The translations under genes were made by a program, and so were the position numbers. Positions 1 to 6,728 of a DNA stretch of 11,444 nt are shown one piece after another. Location of the stretch: positions 1-11,444 of the forward strand of contig CAJQQW010000204.1 of assembly GCA_905480565.1 (NCBI GenBank), in the 5' to 3' direction. Source of the DNA: an uncultured Halioglobus sp. (GTDB taxonomy: Bacteria > Pseudomonadota > Gammaproteobacteria > Pseudomonadales > Halieaceae). How positions within the stretch are numbered: position 1 is the stretch's first letter; each line of letters begins with the position of its first letter. The notes beneath the pieces were generated by a model. That model saw only the letters and a program-made list of their open reading frames with translations, was not told the origin of the DNA and made no database searches.

Positions 1-1
1 A

Positions 2-97
2 CAAAACGACAGACTTTATCCGGAAAATAATTTCTCGCTGAGTGGCCACAAGAGAGAGTATTCTCTGCCGTCACCAAACGTAAAGGGCGAGAAATAG
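2..97 (+). CDS. possible C-terminal tail of an upstream gene (partial)
   Basis: The frame beginning at base 2 is open from the window edge to a TAG at 95-97, giving 31 residues that are polar and end in the residues PNVKGEK. I do not recognise a family. An open run this short is expected by chance in roughly one case in five, so this is only a possible gene end. No better candidate for a gene entering from the left edge is visible, and nothing on the minus strand here looks coding. Confidence 0.22.
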   Translation, partial: QNDRLYPENNFSLSGHKREYSLPSPNVKGEK

Positions 98-221
98 GTC
101 ATTCCCTTAAAAATAGGGCGACTGCTTAGCATTGAGACGCTGTGTGCAGCGCTTATCGGAACCAATCTTCTTTTGCATTCCTTGCGTACATTACCTCGAA
201 ACACTAGGAAGGTTAGTAAAA

Positions 222-401
222 ATGTTTGGAATCTTTAAGTCGTCGCCACTGAAAAAATGGCGAAAGGAATATGATGCCTTATTAACTCGGGCGTTTCAGG
301 CACAGCGAAATGGCAATATCCGACTGTACTCCGATTTGACCGCGCAGGCAGAAGCGCTGAAAGTTAAAATCGATCACGAGACGAACGCCTCGACTGCCTG
401 A
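222..401 (+). CDS. small DUF6435-like hypothetical protein
   Basis: This encodes a 59-residue, charged, soluble protein beginning MFGIFKSSPLKKWRKEYD. The opening MFG(I/L)FK followed by a basic, helix-forming stretch and a second helix containing the AQRNG and AEALK motifs matches my memory of the small DUF6435 / Lacal_2735-type proteins. Those are 50-65 residues long and of unknown function. The ATG at 222 is chosen because AGGAAGG lies at 206-212, nine bases upstream, and because family members start at this motif. The frame is open further upstream, but that part does not resemble the family. No signal peptide or membrane segment is present, so a cytoplasmic location is likely. It is monocistronic here, with no same-strand neighbour nearby. 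Family assignment is from memory; function is unknown. Confidence 0.72.
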   Translation: MFGIFKSSPLKKWRKEYDALLTRAFQAQRNGNIRLYSDLTAQAEALKVKIDHETNASTA

Positions 402-409
402 GGGAGGTG

Positions 410-439
410 CACTGCAGACATGAACCAGTGAGACTTTTT
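410..439 (+). terminator. weak terminator-like hairpin after the DUF6435-like gene
   Basis: A 5-bp stem, CACTG (410-414) with CAGTG (426-430), has an 11-base loop and is followed after four bases by five Ts (435-439). The stem is short and the T-run is offset. A competing pairing, CAGACA (415-420) with TGTCTG (441-446), also exists. It starts 8 bases after the stop codon, which is a sensible place, but strength is doubtful. Confidence 0.27.
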
Positions 440-823
440 GCTGTCTGGTCCTTGTTCTTTGGGCATTGGTCCGTGGTCTTTTAGGGCGTGGCGCGCGGGA
501 GCCCAAAATAGACCCGCTGATGTGCTCATGGAATCCTTTTCGGGGCATTCTGGCCGTAGAAAAGCATGGGCCGTGTTTGCAACGTGTTTTGGTGCTCCTG
601 CTAGGCGGTCGATGGAACGTCGGCCTGTCGCATGTCCCCGCAGTCAAAGAGTTTTGATGATCAGAGCGGCAGGCGGAGCGTTCGCTCGAAACTATAAACG
701 GAGTGCGCCGCGCTTAGGTAGTGGGCTGACGAGATCGTAAACTACTGTTTATCAGTCGGCTGGTCATGAATAGCTCATAATGCCTCGCCGCTTCTGTACT
801 TGATCAGAAAAACAGTCCTTCGA
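440..823. other. gene-poor stretch between the DUF6435-like gene and the SDR gene
   Basis: Two overlapping open frames run through 438-740 on the plus strand and one on the minus strand. All give arginine-, proline- and serine-rich products with no domain, no ribosome binding site and no conserved-looking start, typical of non-coding GC-rich DNA. A small inverted repeat, TAAAC-N4-GTTTA, lies near 740-753. It has no adjacent T-run, so it is not a convincing terminator for the minus-strand SDR gene. I see nothing else I can support. Confidence 0.5.
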
Positions 824-1843
824 TTACGTTCCAGCATTACTATCTAAATGACCGGATGAGTGCAGCCATTCAATAGAATCGCGCAGCGTTTGCTCAGTCG
901 TCAGATATTCAAGGTTCAGTGTTTTCCTGATCAGGCTGTCATTCGCGATAGCCCATTCCGTGGCATAGGTAACTGATTCCCGGCTGAGAGGAAGGTCCAT
1001 GTTGACAAAAGGGCTCAGAGCATCAGCGACCGCGCCTGCCGCTCGGAGCAGCCCTGGCCGGACGCTGACGCGATGCAGTTTGCGGCTGGTGATTCGTTTC
1101 ATCAGTCTTGCATACTCTGTCCAACTGTAATAGTTGCCGCCGACCAGATATCGCGCAGGAGGGCCTCCACGCTCCAGTAGAGCCAGATGTGCTTTAGCTA
1201 GATCTCGAACATCAATAATTTGAATCCCGCTGGACGTATCGAGCAGTAAGCGGGTGGCTAAAAATGTACGTAAGCCTATCATGGCCTCGCTCAGACCTGG
1301 GTCGTCAGGCCCCATGATGCTGCCTGGGTAGGTCGTATAAATGGGCGCGCCCTTGCTCTGTAGCTCACGCACAAATTTCTCACACTCGATTTTGGATCGA
1401 CCATAACCTGACAGTGCGGTCCCTAGAGGAGAATGTTCATCAACGCCTGCAATGCCCCTGCGAAACAACGCGGTGGTGCTAGACACCTGAACCATGCGAC
1501 GAATACCGCGCTGCCACGCTCCCCCAAGCACTAGCCGAGTCCCCAGCAAATTATTATTTAGTACTCTTTCGGAGTCACTAGCATGCACGCTTACCAGCGC
1601 TGCAGAATGAACCACCGCATCACAGCCATTCAGCGCATGGTTTACGGATGCCTCATCAGTGATATCACCCTCAATATAAGGCAGATTCTCAAGTCCAAAG
1701 GGCGCGAAAACACGTTGCATTTTCTCTGGATTGCGAACCAGCAGCCTTACCGAATGACCCGCATTCACCAGCGCCCTTACGGTATGGAAGCCGACAAAGC
1801 CTGTTCCTCCGGTGACCATGACGTTGAGCGCTTCTTGTGTCAT
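824..1843 (-). CDS. NAD(P)-dependent epimerase/dehydratase, extended SDR family
   Basis: This 339-residue protein belongs to the extended short-chain dehydrogenase/reductase superfamily and should act in the cytoplasm on a small molecule using NAD(P). Visible hallmarks are the nucleotide-binding motif TGGTGFVG (residues 11-18), an acidic GDITD after the third strand (59-63), HSAA (79-82), the serine pair at 121-122, the catalytic YGRSK (Y147, K151) and the DVRDLAKAH segment (211-219). Overall it resembles the dihydroflavonol-4-reductase / HpnA-like branch, but substrate cannot be read from sequence. The ATG at 1843 has AAGGA nine bases upstream; Met9 sits just before the Rossmann motif and would truncate the first strand. 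There is no same-strand partner within operon distance, except a candidate 27-codon ORF ending 82 bases upstream. Family confidence is high; reaction unknown. Confidence 0.93.
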   Translation of the reverse strand: MTQEALNVMVTGGTGFVGFHTVRALVNAGHSVRLLVRNPEKMQRVFAPFGLENLPYIEGDITDEASVNHALNGCDAVVHSAALVSVHASDSERVLNNNLLGTRLVLGGAWQRGIRRMVQVSSTTALFRRGIAGVDEHSPLGTALSGYGRSKIECEKFVRELQSKGAPIYTTYPGSIMGPDDPGLSEAMIGLRTFLATRLLLDTSSGIQIIDVRDLAKAHLALLERGGPPARYLVGGNYYSWTEYARLMKRITSRKLHRVSVRPGLLRAAGAVADALSPFVNMDLPLSRESVTYATEWAIANDSLIRKTLNLEYLTTEQTLRDSIEWLHSSGHLDSNAGT

Positions 1844-1925
1844 TACAGGAAATCCTTACTTTTCACTGGGATAAAAATTCACCGTAAATATACTTCTCTC
1901 CCACCGCCAAAAAGTTTCTGACAAA

Positions 1926-2009
1926 TTAACTTGAAGCGATAGGCTCGACAAGCTTCACGACTTCGACCGGATGGCCGAGCATAATCGCCTGATCACTTAC
2001 GGGCTTCAT
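1926..2009 (-). CDS. candidate 27-residue small ORF upstream of the SDR gene
   Basis: On the minus strand an ATG at 2007-2009 opens a 27-codon frame (MKPVSDQAIMLGHPVEVVKL, then VEPIASS) ending in TAA at 1926-1928. It is preceded at nine bases by a perfect GGAGGT. Codon use looks coding-like, with about 58% G or C at third positions. The same frame is open further upstream to an ATG at 2088-2090 (54 residues), so it could instead be the C-terminal remnant of a decayed gene. It sits 82 bases before the SDR start on the same strand and could be a leader peptide, a small protein or debris. I do not recognise the sequence. The strong ribosome binding site is the main support. Confidence 0.33.
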   Translation of the reverse strand: MKPVSDQAIMLGHPVEVVKLVEPIASS

Positions 2010-2018
2010 ATGCGCGTT

Positions 2019-2024
2019 ACCTCC
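2019..2024 (-). promoter_or_regulatory. strong ribosome binding site of the 27-codon ORF
   Basis: The minus strand reads GGAGGT, nine bases before the ATG at 2009. It favours that start over the ATG at 2090, which has no comparable site. Confidence 0.4.
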
Positions 2025-2040
2025 AGGAATCACTTTATTA

Positions 2041-2060
2041 AGGTTTTCGCCCGATAACCT
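2041..2060. repeat. 20-bp near-palindrome, possible operator
   Basis: The two ten-base halves AGGTTTTCGC and CCGATAACCT are reverse complements at 8 of 10 positions, with the mismatches at the centre and one internal position. It lies 32 bases upstream of the 27-codon ORF start on the minus strand, a position compatible with a repressor site. No regulator is identifiable from the pattern. Confidence 0.28.
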
Positions 2061-2224
2061 CCTGCTAATGAAGATCAACCTTAGGCTCATACCACCAGAG
2101 CTAGAGTATTAAGTCAACGCGAGGAGGCGCCAGCTCCGTTCTGGAGAAGCTCAATGCAGCAGCGACTCCTATAGCGAACGGTCGTTTTTTATGACGGCGT
2201 GGAGTGTCAGTATATTTGCGGAGG

Positions 2225-2250
2225 AAAAAAGCGTATGACGAAGCATACGC
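2225..2250 (-). terminator. intrinsic terminator of the PhyH-like dioxygenase gene
   Basis: On the minus strand a perfect 7-bp stem, GCGTATG (2250-2244) and CATACGC (2237-2231), encloses a six-base loop and is followed directly by six Ts (2230-2225). This is a textbook Rho-independent terminator, 118 bases after the stop codon of the dioxygenase gene. It isolates that gene from the downstream SDR gene. It also explains the GGAGGAAAAAA stretch on the plus strand that could be mistaken for a ribosome binding site. Confidence 0.82.
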
Positions 2251-2368
2251 CGGAAGGCATGTTATGGCATCACAGTATCGCAGTTTTCGCCCTATTTGCG
2301 GGCGTCGTTGTCAAGAGAATAGCATACGTGCTCGAGCGATTTGATCATCAGCGCCCGAACCTGAACTA

Positions 2369-3388
2369 TTATAATATCAAGGGTGTTCGCCCCGCGGGAA
2401 ATGCCGACTTTACAAAAAACCAGGACTCGATCGCGTAACGATAGTCTGTCATTGAAGGGTCGCGGTGTGTCCGGTGTAATAGCCAGTGGTCGAAAATAAG
2501 CATGTCGCCGGCACTGAACTTTGGCGTGACGATCGGAACCTGTTTACGAAAGTTCTCGTCAACGTGAGAATCGGCAACAGTCCAGTCGTGTATATTGCCT
2601 GATGAATTCAAAATATAGTGATTCAACCTTTTTAGGACGAGGTCCATGCCTGGGGCTGTTTCGCCGCAGTCAGATAGGGCAGTCCAGACATTCATGGACT
2701 GAATGTCTACTGCATCACCAAGAAAACGCCCGTCTTGATGCCATTCCGTGGTAGTCCCCGGCGCAGCCTTCCACAGGACAAATTTGCTAGCTGACATAAA
2801 AGGCGTATCACCAAGAAATTCTTCGACCAGAGCAGTAATACCCAAACGTTCGAACAGGTCACAAATCAGATATAAGGCATGGGGAGCGTCCACCGCCAGG
2901 CACGCACTAGCGTTCTTGGCAAATTCCCGGGCGCCCGCGACGTTCATGGCTTGCTCTCGCGTCGGGTATCTGGCAACGCTATGCAAGCGTGGATCTGAAT
3001 TTTCATTTTTGAAAGCGTGGTGCGACGCTTCAATAGCGTTTCTCACGGTTGCCACAGTGCCTTTGTCAACTGCGCTGGGTAGGTAGAGGCAGCCCTTGTC
3101 GGCAAAGGCTGCGCGCACGACGTCAGCGGTGACGTCATCGAGAGAACAGGTTGGCATTTCCTGCTCATAGTCCAGCGTCGGGGTTGAGCGTGCGGCTTTA
3201 ACTGGAGTGGGCTTTGCGTCTTCGAAGGATTTTGAGATGCGGATATCTCTCATCAGGATTTCCCTTTCCGCGTTGGGACTGACACGGTTCGCGGCCATCA
3301 AGTGCTGAAGCGCTTCCGACGTTTTGCCTGATTCATTTGCTTGTTCGGCGGCTATATCGTGCTCCGCCACTGCCATGTTTGCAGCCAT
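2369..3388 (-). CDS. phytanoyl-CoA dioxygenase (PhyH) family Fe(II)/2-oxoglutarate oxygenase
   Basis: This 339-residue protein should be a cytoplasmic non-haem iron oxygenase coupling 2-oxoglutarate decarboxylation to substrate hydroxylation. The facial triad is visible: EWHQDG (H217, D219) and the distal histidine in FDHWLLHRTH (probably H305). R317 in DYRYAIESWF is the likely 2-oxoglutarate carboxylate anchor. The PhyH core starts near residue 81; about 80 residues before it are polar and Ala/Glu-rich with no known domain, an N-terminal extension compared with typical 250-300-residue members. An in-frame TTG at 3421 would add 11 residues, but the ATG at 3388 is preferred because GGAGGA sits ten bases before it. 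A promoter-like pair lies at 3433-3461 and an intrinsic terminator at 2225-2250, so it is probably monocistronic. Substrate cannot be inferred. Confidence 0.92.
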   Translation of the reverse strand: MAANMAVAEHDIAAEQANESGKTSEALQHLMAANRVSPNAEREILMRDIRISKSFEDAKPTPVKAARSTPTLDYEQEMPTCSLDDVTADVVRAAFADKGCLYLPSAVDKGTVATVRNAIEASHHAFKNENSDPRLHSVARYPTREQAMNVAGAREFAKNASACLAVDAPHALYLICDLFERLGITALVEEFLGDTPFMSASKFVLWKAAPGTTTEWHQDGRFLGDAVDIQSMNVWTALSDCGETAPGMDLVLKRLNHYILNSSGNIHDWTVADSHVDENFRKQVPIVTPKFSAGDMLIFDHWLLHRTHRDPSMTDYRYAIESWFFVKSAFPAGRTPLIL

Positions 3389-3398
3389 TGTTGGAATA

Positions 3399-3404
3399 TC
3401 CTCC
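3399..3404 (-). promoter_or_regulatory. ribosome binding site fixing the PhyH start
   Basis: The minus strand reads GGAGGA, ten bases before the ATG at 3388. The alternative upstream TTG at 3421 has no purine-rich site at suitable distance, and the next ATG (3376) would be too far from this one. Confidence 0.7.
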
Positions 3405-3432
3405 GCCTTGATACGATGCAAGCAGGAAGTTT

Positions 3433-3461
3433 AGTAGAATTGCCGTGGCGAGCAAAGTCAA
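3433..3461 (-). promoter_or_regulatory. candidate sigma-70 promoter of the PhyH-like gene
   Basis: On the minus strand TTGACT (3461-3456, 5 of 6 consensus) and TCTACT (3438-3433, 4 of 6) are separated by exactly 17 bases. Transcription would begin near 3426, giving a leader of about 38 bases before the ATG at 3388. Plausible but predicted by eye. Confidence 0.4.
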
Positions 3462-4214
3462 ATAAGTTGGTTTATGTGACATTTATCAGCTAACGGCTAA
3501 AATATTTGGAGAAATATGCAAAAAGCGTGTTCGTTATTGTGGTTGACGTGTTCGCGTTTCACACAGGTTTGTGAAATAGAGCTACACCGGCAGTGTTAAC
3601 GAATTTCATTTTCTACGCGTCCAACGTTTGTCACAGCAGTGTGGCCCGGCTCGCGAATGGAGTCCCCATGTGTTGTGCAGCCTGTAATACGCCAAAGTAT
3701 ACTAAGTAGGCAAGCCAAGCAGCGCGAGGCACGCCGGGCAATGGTGATGATTTGGAACGGACACAACGATGATGAGCCTGCGATATGCCATCGCAAAAAA
3801 GCACGAGAAGCAAGGCCAGAGTACTACCCTGTGAAGTTGACGTAATTGGTAGCCCCCGCGAAAAAACAGCAGATATCGCGGACTGTCGCGGTGCATCCTG
3901 GCCTGCGTCGTCAAACTTCACCTTAATTACAATCTCAGCGATCTCATGGGGTGATTCCTCAGGGATGGCTCTCTTCCATTATTAATCGCCATTGGATTGC
4001 GGGTGCACTGCGTTCGTTGTTGATGTATTTCGCTCATATAGCCCCATAATAAGCAGGCGCCTATGCGATCTATTATTTCGTGGCTTCACAGTGGGGTGAC
4101 CTATGGACTCTTCCGTACCAAAAGAAGCGTTGATACCGCCTGAGGCGTTTCTAGTCTAACTCACGGCACTGTACTTTCTGTTCAACACGGCCTAAGTTAT
4201 AGGTATATCGAGCC
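3462..4214. other. gene-poor region upstream of the VWA operon
   Basis: No convincing gene is present in these roughly 750 bases. Open frames on both strands (for example 3631-3921 minus and 3639-3845 plus) overlap one another, lack ribosome binding sites and show no recognisable domain. Structure seen includes ATATTT-N4-AAATAT near 3500-3520, the dyad TTTCACA-N6-TGTGAAA at 3557-3576, and CCGCGA (3856-3861) paired with TCGCGG (3876-3881, repeated directly at 3886-3891). These may be regulatory sites or remnants of a decayed gene; I cannot assign any of them. Confidence 0.45.
3557..3576. repeat. dyad TTTCACA-N6-TGTGAAA, possible operator
   Basis: Two perfect 7-bp arms are separated by six bases, about 170 bp upstream of the PhyH start. 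The half-sites TCACA and TGTGA are those of CRP-type sites but in inverted order relative to the CRP consensus, so it is not a CRP box. It could bind another dimeric regulator. No cognate protein is suggested by the window. Confidence 0.3.
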
Positions 4215-4334
4215 ATGGGGCTTTGTCATGCTAATAAAAAAGTGCTTTTGGTGCTGATCGTGATTTCCTCATCTATCGCCCTGGGAAAGCGGCACCGAGA
4301 GAATCTGCTAGCAGCACTCCGTAGTCTTCCATGA
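4215..4334 (+). CDS. doubtful 39-residue hydrophobic small ORF
   Basis: An ATG at 4215 opens 39 codons containing NKK followed by a hydrophobic run (VLLVLIVISSSIALG) and then a basic tail. This is the layout of a small single-span membrane peptide or an uncleaved signal. It ends at 4334, one base before the ATG of the next small frame (4336). There is no good ribosome binding site, only a weak GAG near 4210. It may be a real small protein, the N-terminal relic of an exported protein gene, or chance. Confidence 0.2.
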   Translation: MGLCHANKKVLLVLIVISSSIALGKRHRENLLAALRSLP

Positions 4335-4335
4335 G

Positions 4336-4557
4336 ATGCTCAGCAGGATTTTCTTCATGAAGAAGCCACGCAATAGGCTCGCTCAGACGATTTCGCTACG
4401 CATGATCACTAACAGTGTGAGTGATCAGGATGAAAAGGTGGAGTGGGAGTTTCTTTCCTATCAGCATCTACGCATTAAGTACTCATATAATTTGATCTTG
4501 CACCGTGCAAAGCAGCAGAGGCACGTGATAGGTACGCGGCAGGAGGTAGGGCATTGA
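4336..4557 (+). CDS. doubtful 73-residue ORF abutting the VWA gene
   Basis: This frame encodes 73 basic residues without signal peptide, membrane segment or recognisable domain; the middle reads KVEWEFLSYQHLRIKYSYN. Its TGA (4555-4557) overlaps the TTG start of the VWA gene (4554-4556) in a TTGA arrangement that would allow translational coupling, and third positions are moderately GC-rich. Against it: no ribosome binding site at its ATG, no family, and a perfect TATAAT inside it (4486-4491) that fits a promoter for the VWA gene. I regard it as more likely leader DNA than a gene. Confidence 0.22.
   Translation: MLSRIFFMKKPRNRLAQTISLRMITNSVSDQDEKVEWEFLSYQHLRIKYSYNLILHRAKQQRHVIGTRQEVGH
4486..4491 (+). 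promoter_or_regulatory. candidate -10 element for the VWA operon
   Basis: A perfect TATAAT lies 62 bases upstream of the TTG start. The region 17 bases further upstream (AGCATC) does not match a -35 box, so the promoter would need an activator or another sigma factor, or the match is by chance. Confidence 0.3.
4541..4546 (+). promoter_or_regulatory. AGGAGG ribosome binding site for a TTG start
   Basis: A perfect AGGAGG is placed seven bases before TTG 4554-4556. It decides the start, because the first in-frame ATG falls at codon 40, inside the first VWA metal site and after the signal sequence. Confidence 0.75.
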
Positions 4558-6728
4558 AGTTTCTCTATGGAATTGCCTGGATCGCCGTTTTGGCTGGCTG
4601 CAGCGTATGGACTCATGCAGAAATCGCCGAGGACGTTTCTGTCGTCGTGCTGTTTGATCGATCGGCGAGTATGGCCAAAGAGATGGACGGATCGACGCGT
4701 ATCGATCTTGCCCGAACCGCATTAAACACCTGGAGCGAGACGCTTGCCGGTCGCAGCAATGTCGCAGTACGATTTTTTGCAGGTGGCGTTGATGAAAATA
4801 ATATTGCCGCTAATTGTGAAGCCAGCGAACTTGTCATATCTTTCGGTAGAAATATCGACACGGCTGACATTGTGTCCCTGAGTGCGGGCATTCGCGCCAT
4901 CGGCAGGAAAACTAATATCGCTCATGCGCTGGAGCAAGCCCGTACCGATCTGGTCGGAAGAGGCGACGGTAAAATCCTTTTAATATCTGATGGGCTTGAG
5001 AATTGCGAGCGCGACCCTGTATCGCTGGCGAAAGACTTGGGTGACATGGGCATTGAGGTCGATGTGCTAGCGATAGGCGAAGCGCAGGATGTGGCAGGGC
5101 TGGGAAAAATCGCACTGGCTTCAGGCGGCTCTTTCAGCATGGCGACGAGCGCCGACCAACTAGCCGAACAAATGCAACAACAGCTCCCTGACTTTGATTT
5201 CCCTGACATGCCGGCTAATTCAGCTGCAGTCGTACACGAGAGTTCAGCAATGGTCTCCGTTATTGACGCGCCATCAGCTCCCCCGGTAAAAGCGGCTCCT
5301 GCCATTGAGCCACTGGTGCTGGAGAGTACCGAGGTTAGCGAGGATCAACCGGGGCGCGTTGCAATAGAATTGATACTCGATGCCAGCGGTTCCATGTGGG
5401 GTCGCATTGACGGGAAAACCAAGATAGCGATAGCCCGCGATGCATTAAATGAAACGCTGAGTGGTCTGGATAATCCAATATTTTGGGTAGGCTTGAGAGC
5501 TTACGGCTTTGATAACTCTGTGCCAAAAACCGAGGAGGCATCCTGCCCCAACACGGAGTTGCTGAGCGATATCTCGGCTTCTAACCTGCGTAACATACGC
5601 CAGGTAGCGTATGAATTGACACCTTATGGATACACGCCTATTACTGAGAGCCTGTCGTTGGCAGGCGATGATCTAGCCGCCATTGAAGCTGACAGCCGCA
5701 TGATAATTCTAATCACTGACGGCAAGGAAACCTGTGGTGGCGACCCCATTGCGACAGCTGAAAAGCTATGCAAGCAAGGCATAGGGCTGGAGACACATAT
5801 TGTTGGGTTTGATCTGGAGCCCGATGTGGTGGCGCAAATGAGGCGTGTTGCTAAAGCGGGCTGTGGCACCTACACCAATGCAGACGACGCGAAAGAGCTG
5901 ACACAGGCGCTCCACACGATTGTTGAAAGCGCACAGGACAAAATCGATCCCACCTGGTTGCGTACGATATACCCCACCGAAGGGGGCAGTTCCAGGGACG
6001 AGGCGGTCCCATTAGAGCCTGGCACCTATACGCTAAAACGCAGCCTCGCCAAGGGCGAGCAGATGTATTTTCGAGTGAATACGCAGCAAGCACAACACGG
6101 CGTACTGCGTGGCCTGATACAGGCCGCACGACTCGTAAGAAAAGGCGAGGCTATGACCGAATCAACAATCGGTCGCGCACAGTTCGCGCTGACTATCTAC
6201 ACACCCGACGATAAAAAGCGCAGAGGACGCAAGATGCGCCTGTCAGGCGAACCCGGTACGTATAAACACATTGGTTATCTGGATACCTACGGTGATGGCT
6301 TCGTTTTCTCCATTGGTAGCGATTACGACACGGTCCATAAAGACTCATTGTTCAATGTAAATATACGTGAAGCTGGCGATCGGTTTGAGGGTGTTGAAGC
6401 ACCTCGCAAGGACGATTTGGTGCAACCGGTAGAGTTGCCGTCTGGCCAGAGTGTAATAGGGCATCTGGGTGAGGGTGATTTCGAAGATACTTACAGGCTG
6501 CCTATGAGTGGCGCTCGCGCTACCGTGCAGATGCTCGATGACGAGTATCCATTCGGCGTAGCAATCTACTCAGTAGACGGAGAACGACTCTGGCGTCAAC
6601 GAGCAAATGGCCAAATGAGTTTTGAAATTCCCGCGGGCGCGGCTGGCGGAGAACTGGTTGTCGAAGATAAAAACCCGGTGTTAAAACAGGCGTTTACAGG
6701 CTATGAAATATTACTATCACCGCCATAA
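4554..6728 (+). CDS. exported protein with two tandem von Willebrand factor A domains
   Basis: This is a 724-residue envelope or secreted protein likely to bind protein partners through metal-dependent adhesion sites. An N-terminal export signal (residues 1-22) is visible. It contains LAGC at 13-16, which fits a lipobox with C16, but THA before E23 also fits signal peptidase I. VWA1 spans about 27-211, with MIDAS residues D35, S37, S39, T120 and D146. A Pro/Ala-rich linker (212-266) leads to VWA2 (about 268-460), with D276, S278, S280, T361 and D389. Both domains carry one cysteine mid-domain (C88; C331) and another after the SDG/TDG motif (C151; C394), suggesting matched disulfides. Residues 470-720 form two predicted beta-rich segments loosely like PPC domains. 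The gene starts with TTG and overlaps the next gene by 26 bases. VWA assignment is firm; biological role is unknown. Confidence 0.92.
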   Translation: MKFLYGIAWIAVLAGCSVWTHAEIAEDVSVVVLFDRSASMAKEMDGSTRIDLARTALNTWSETLAGRSNVAVRFFAGGVDENNIAANCEASELVISFGRNIDTADIVSLSAGIRAIGRKTNIAHALEQARTDLVGRGDGKILLISDGLENCERDPVSLAKDLGDMGIEVDVLAIGEAQDVAGLGKIALASGGSFSMATSADQLAEQMQQQLPDFDFPDMPANSAAVVHESSAMVSVIDAPSAPPVKAAPAIEPLVLESTEVSEDQPGRVAIELILDASGSMWGRIDGKTKIAIARDALNETLSGLDNPIFWVGLRAYGFDNSVPKTEEASCPNTELLSDISASNLRNIRQVAYELTPYGYTPITESLSLAGDDLAAIEADSRMIILITDGKETCGGDPIATAEKLCKQGIGLETHIVGFDLEPDVVAQMRRVAKAGCGTYTNADDAKELTQALHTIVESAQDKIDPTWLRTIYPTEGGSSRDEAVPLEPGTYTLKRSLAKGEQMYFRVNTQQAQHGVLRGLIQAARLVRKGEAMTESTIGRAQFALTIYTPDDKKRRGRKMRLSGEPGTYKHIGYLDTYGDGFVFSIGSDYDTVHKDSLFNVNIREAGDRFEGVEAPRKDDLVQPVELPSGQSVIGHLGEGDFEDTYRLPMSGARATVQMLDDEYPFGVAIYSVDGERLWRQRANGQMSFEIPAGAAGGELVVEDKNPVLKQAFTGYEILLSPP

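Noticed and set aside
438..740. 100-codon plus-strand frame (and the overlapping 466-657 frame)
   Set aside because: Arg/Ser/Pro-rich product, no ribosome binding site, competing frames in the same DNA; typical of GC-rich non-coding sequence.
2161..2190. Possible plus-strand terminator AGCGAC...GTCGTT followed by Ts
   Set aside because: Six-bp stem including a wobble and a 14-base loop, with no plus-strand gene upstream to terminate.
2199..2438. 79-codon plus-strand frame with a GGAGG-like site before an internal ATG at 2235
   Set aside because: The GGAGGAAAAAA and following bases form the minus-strand terminator of the PhyH-like gene, and the frame overlaps the end of that gene by 70 bases; the product has no family.
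3388..3421. Upstream TTG start for the PhyH-like gene at 3421
   Set aside because: No ribosome binding site upstream of it, whereas GGAGGA is correctly spaced for the ATG at 3388.
3631..3921. 96-codon minus-strand frame with a hydrophobic stretch
   Set aside because: Overlaps equally long frames on both strands, no ribosome binding site and no recognisable domain.
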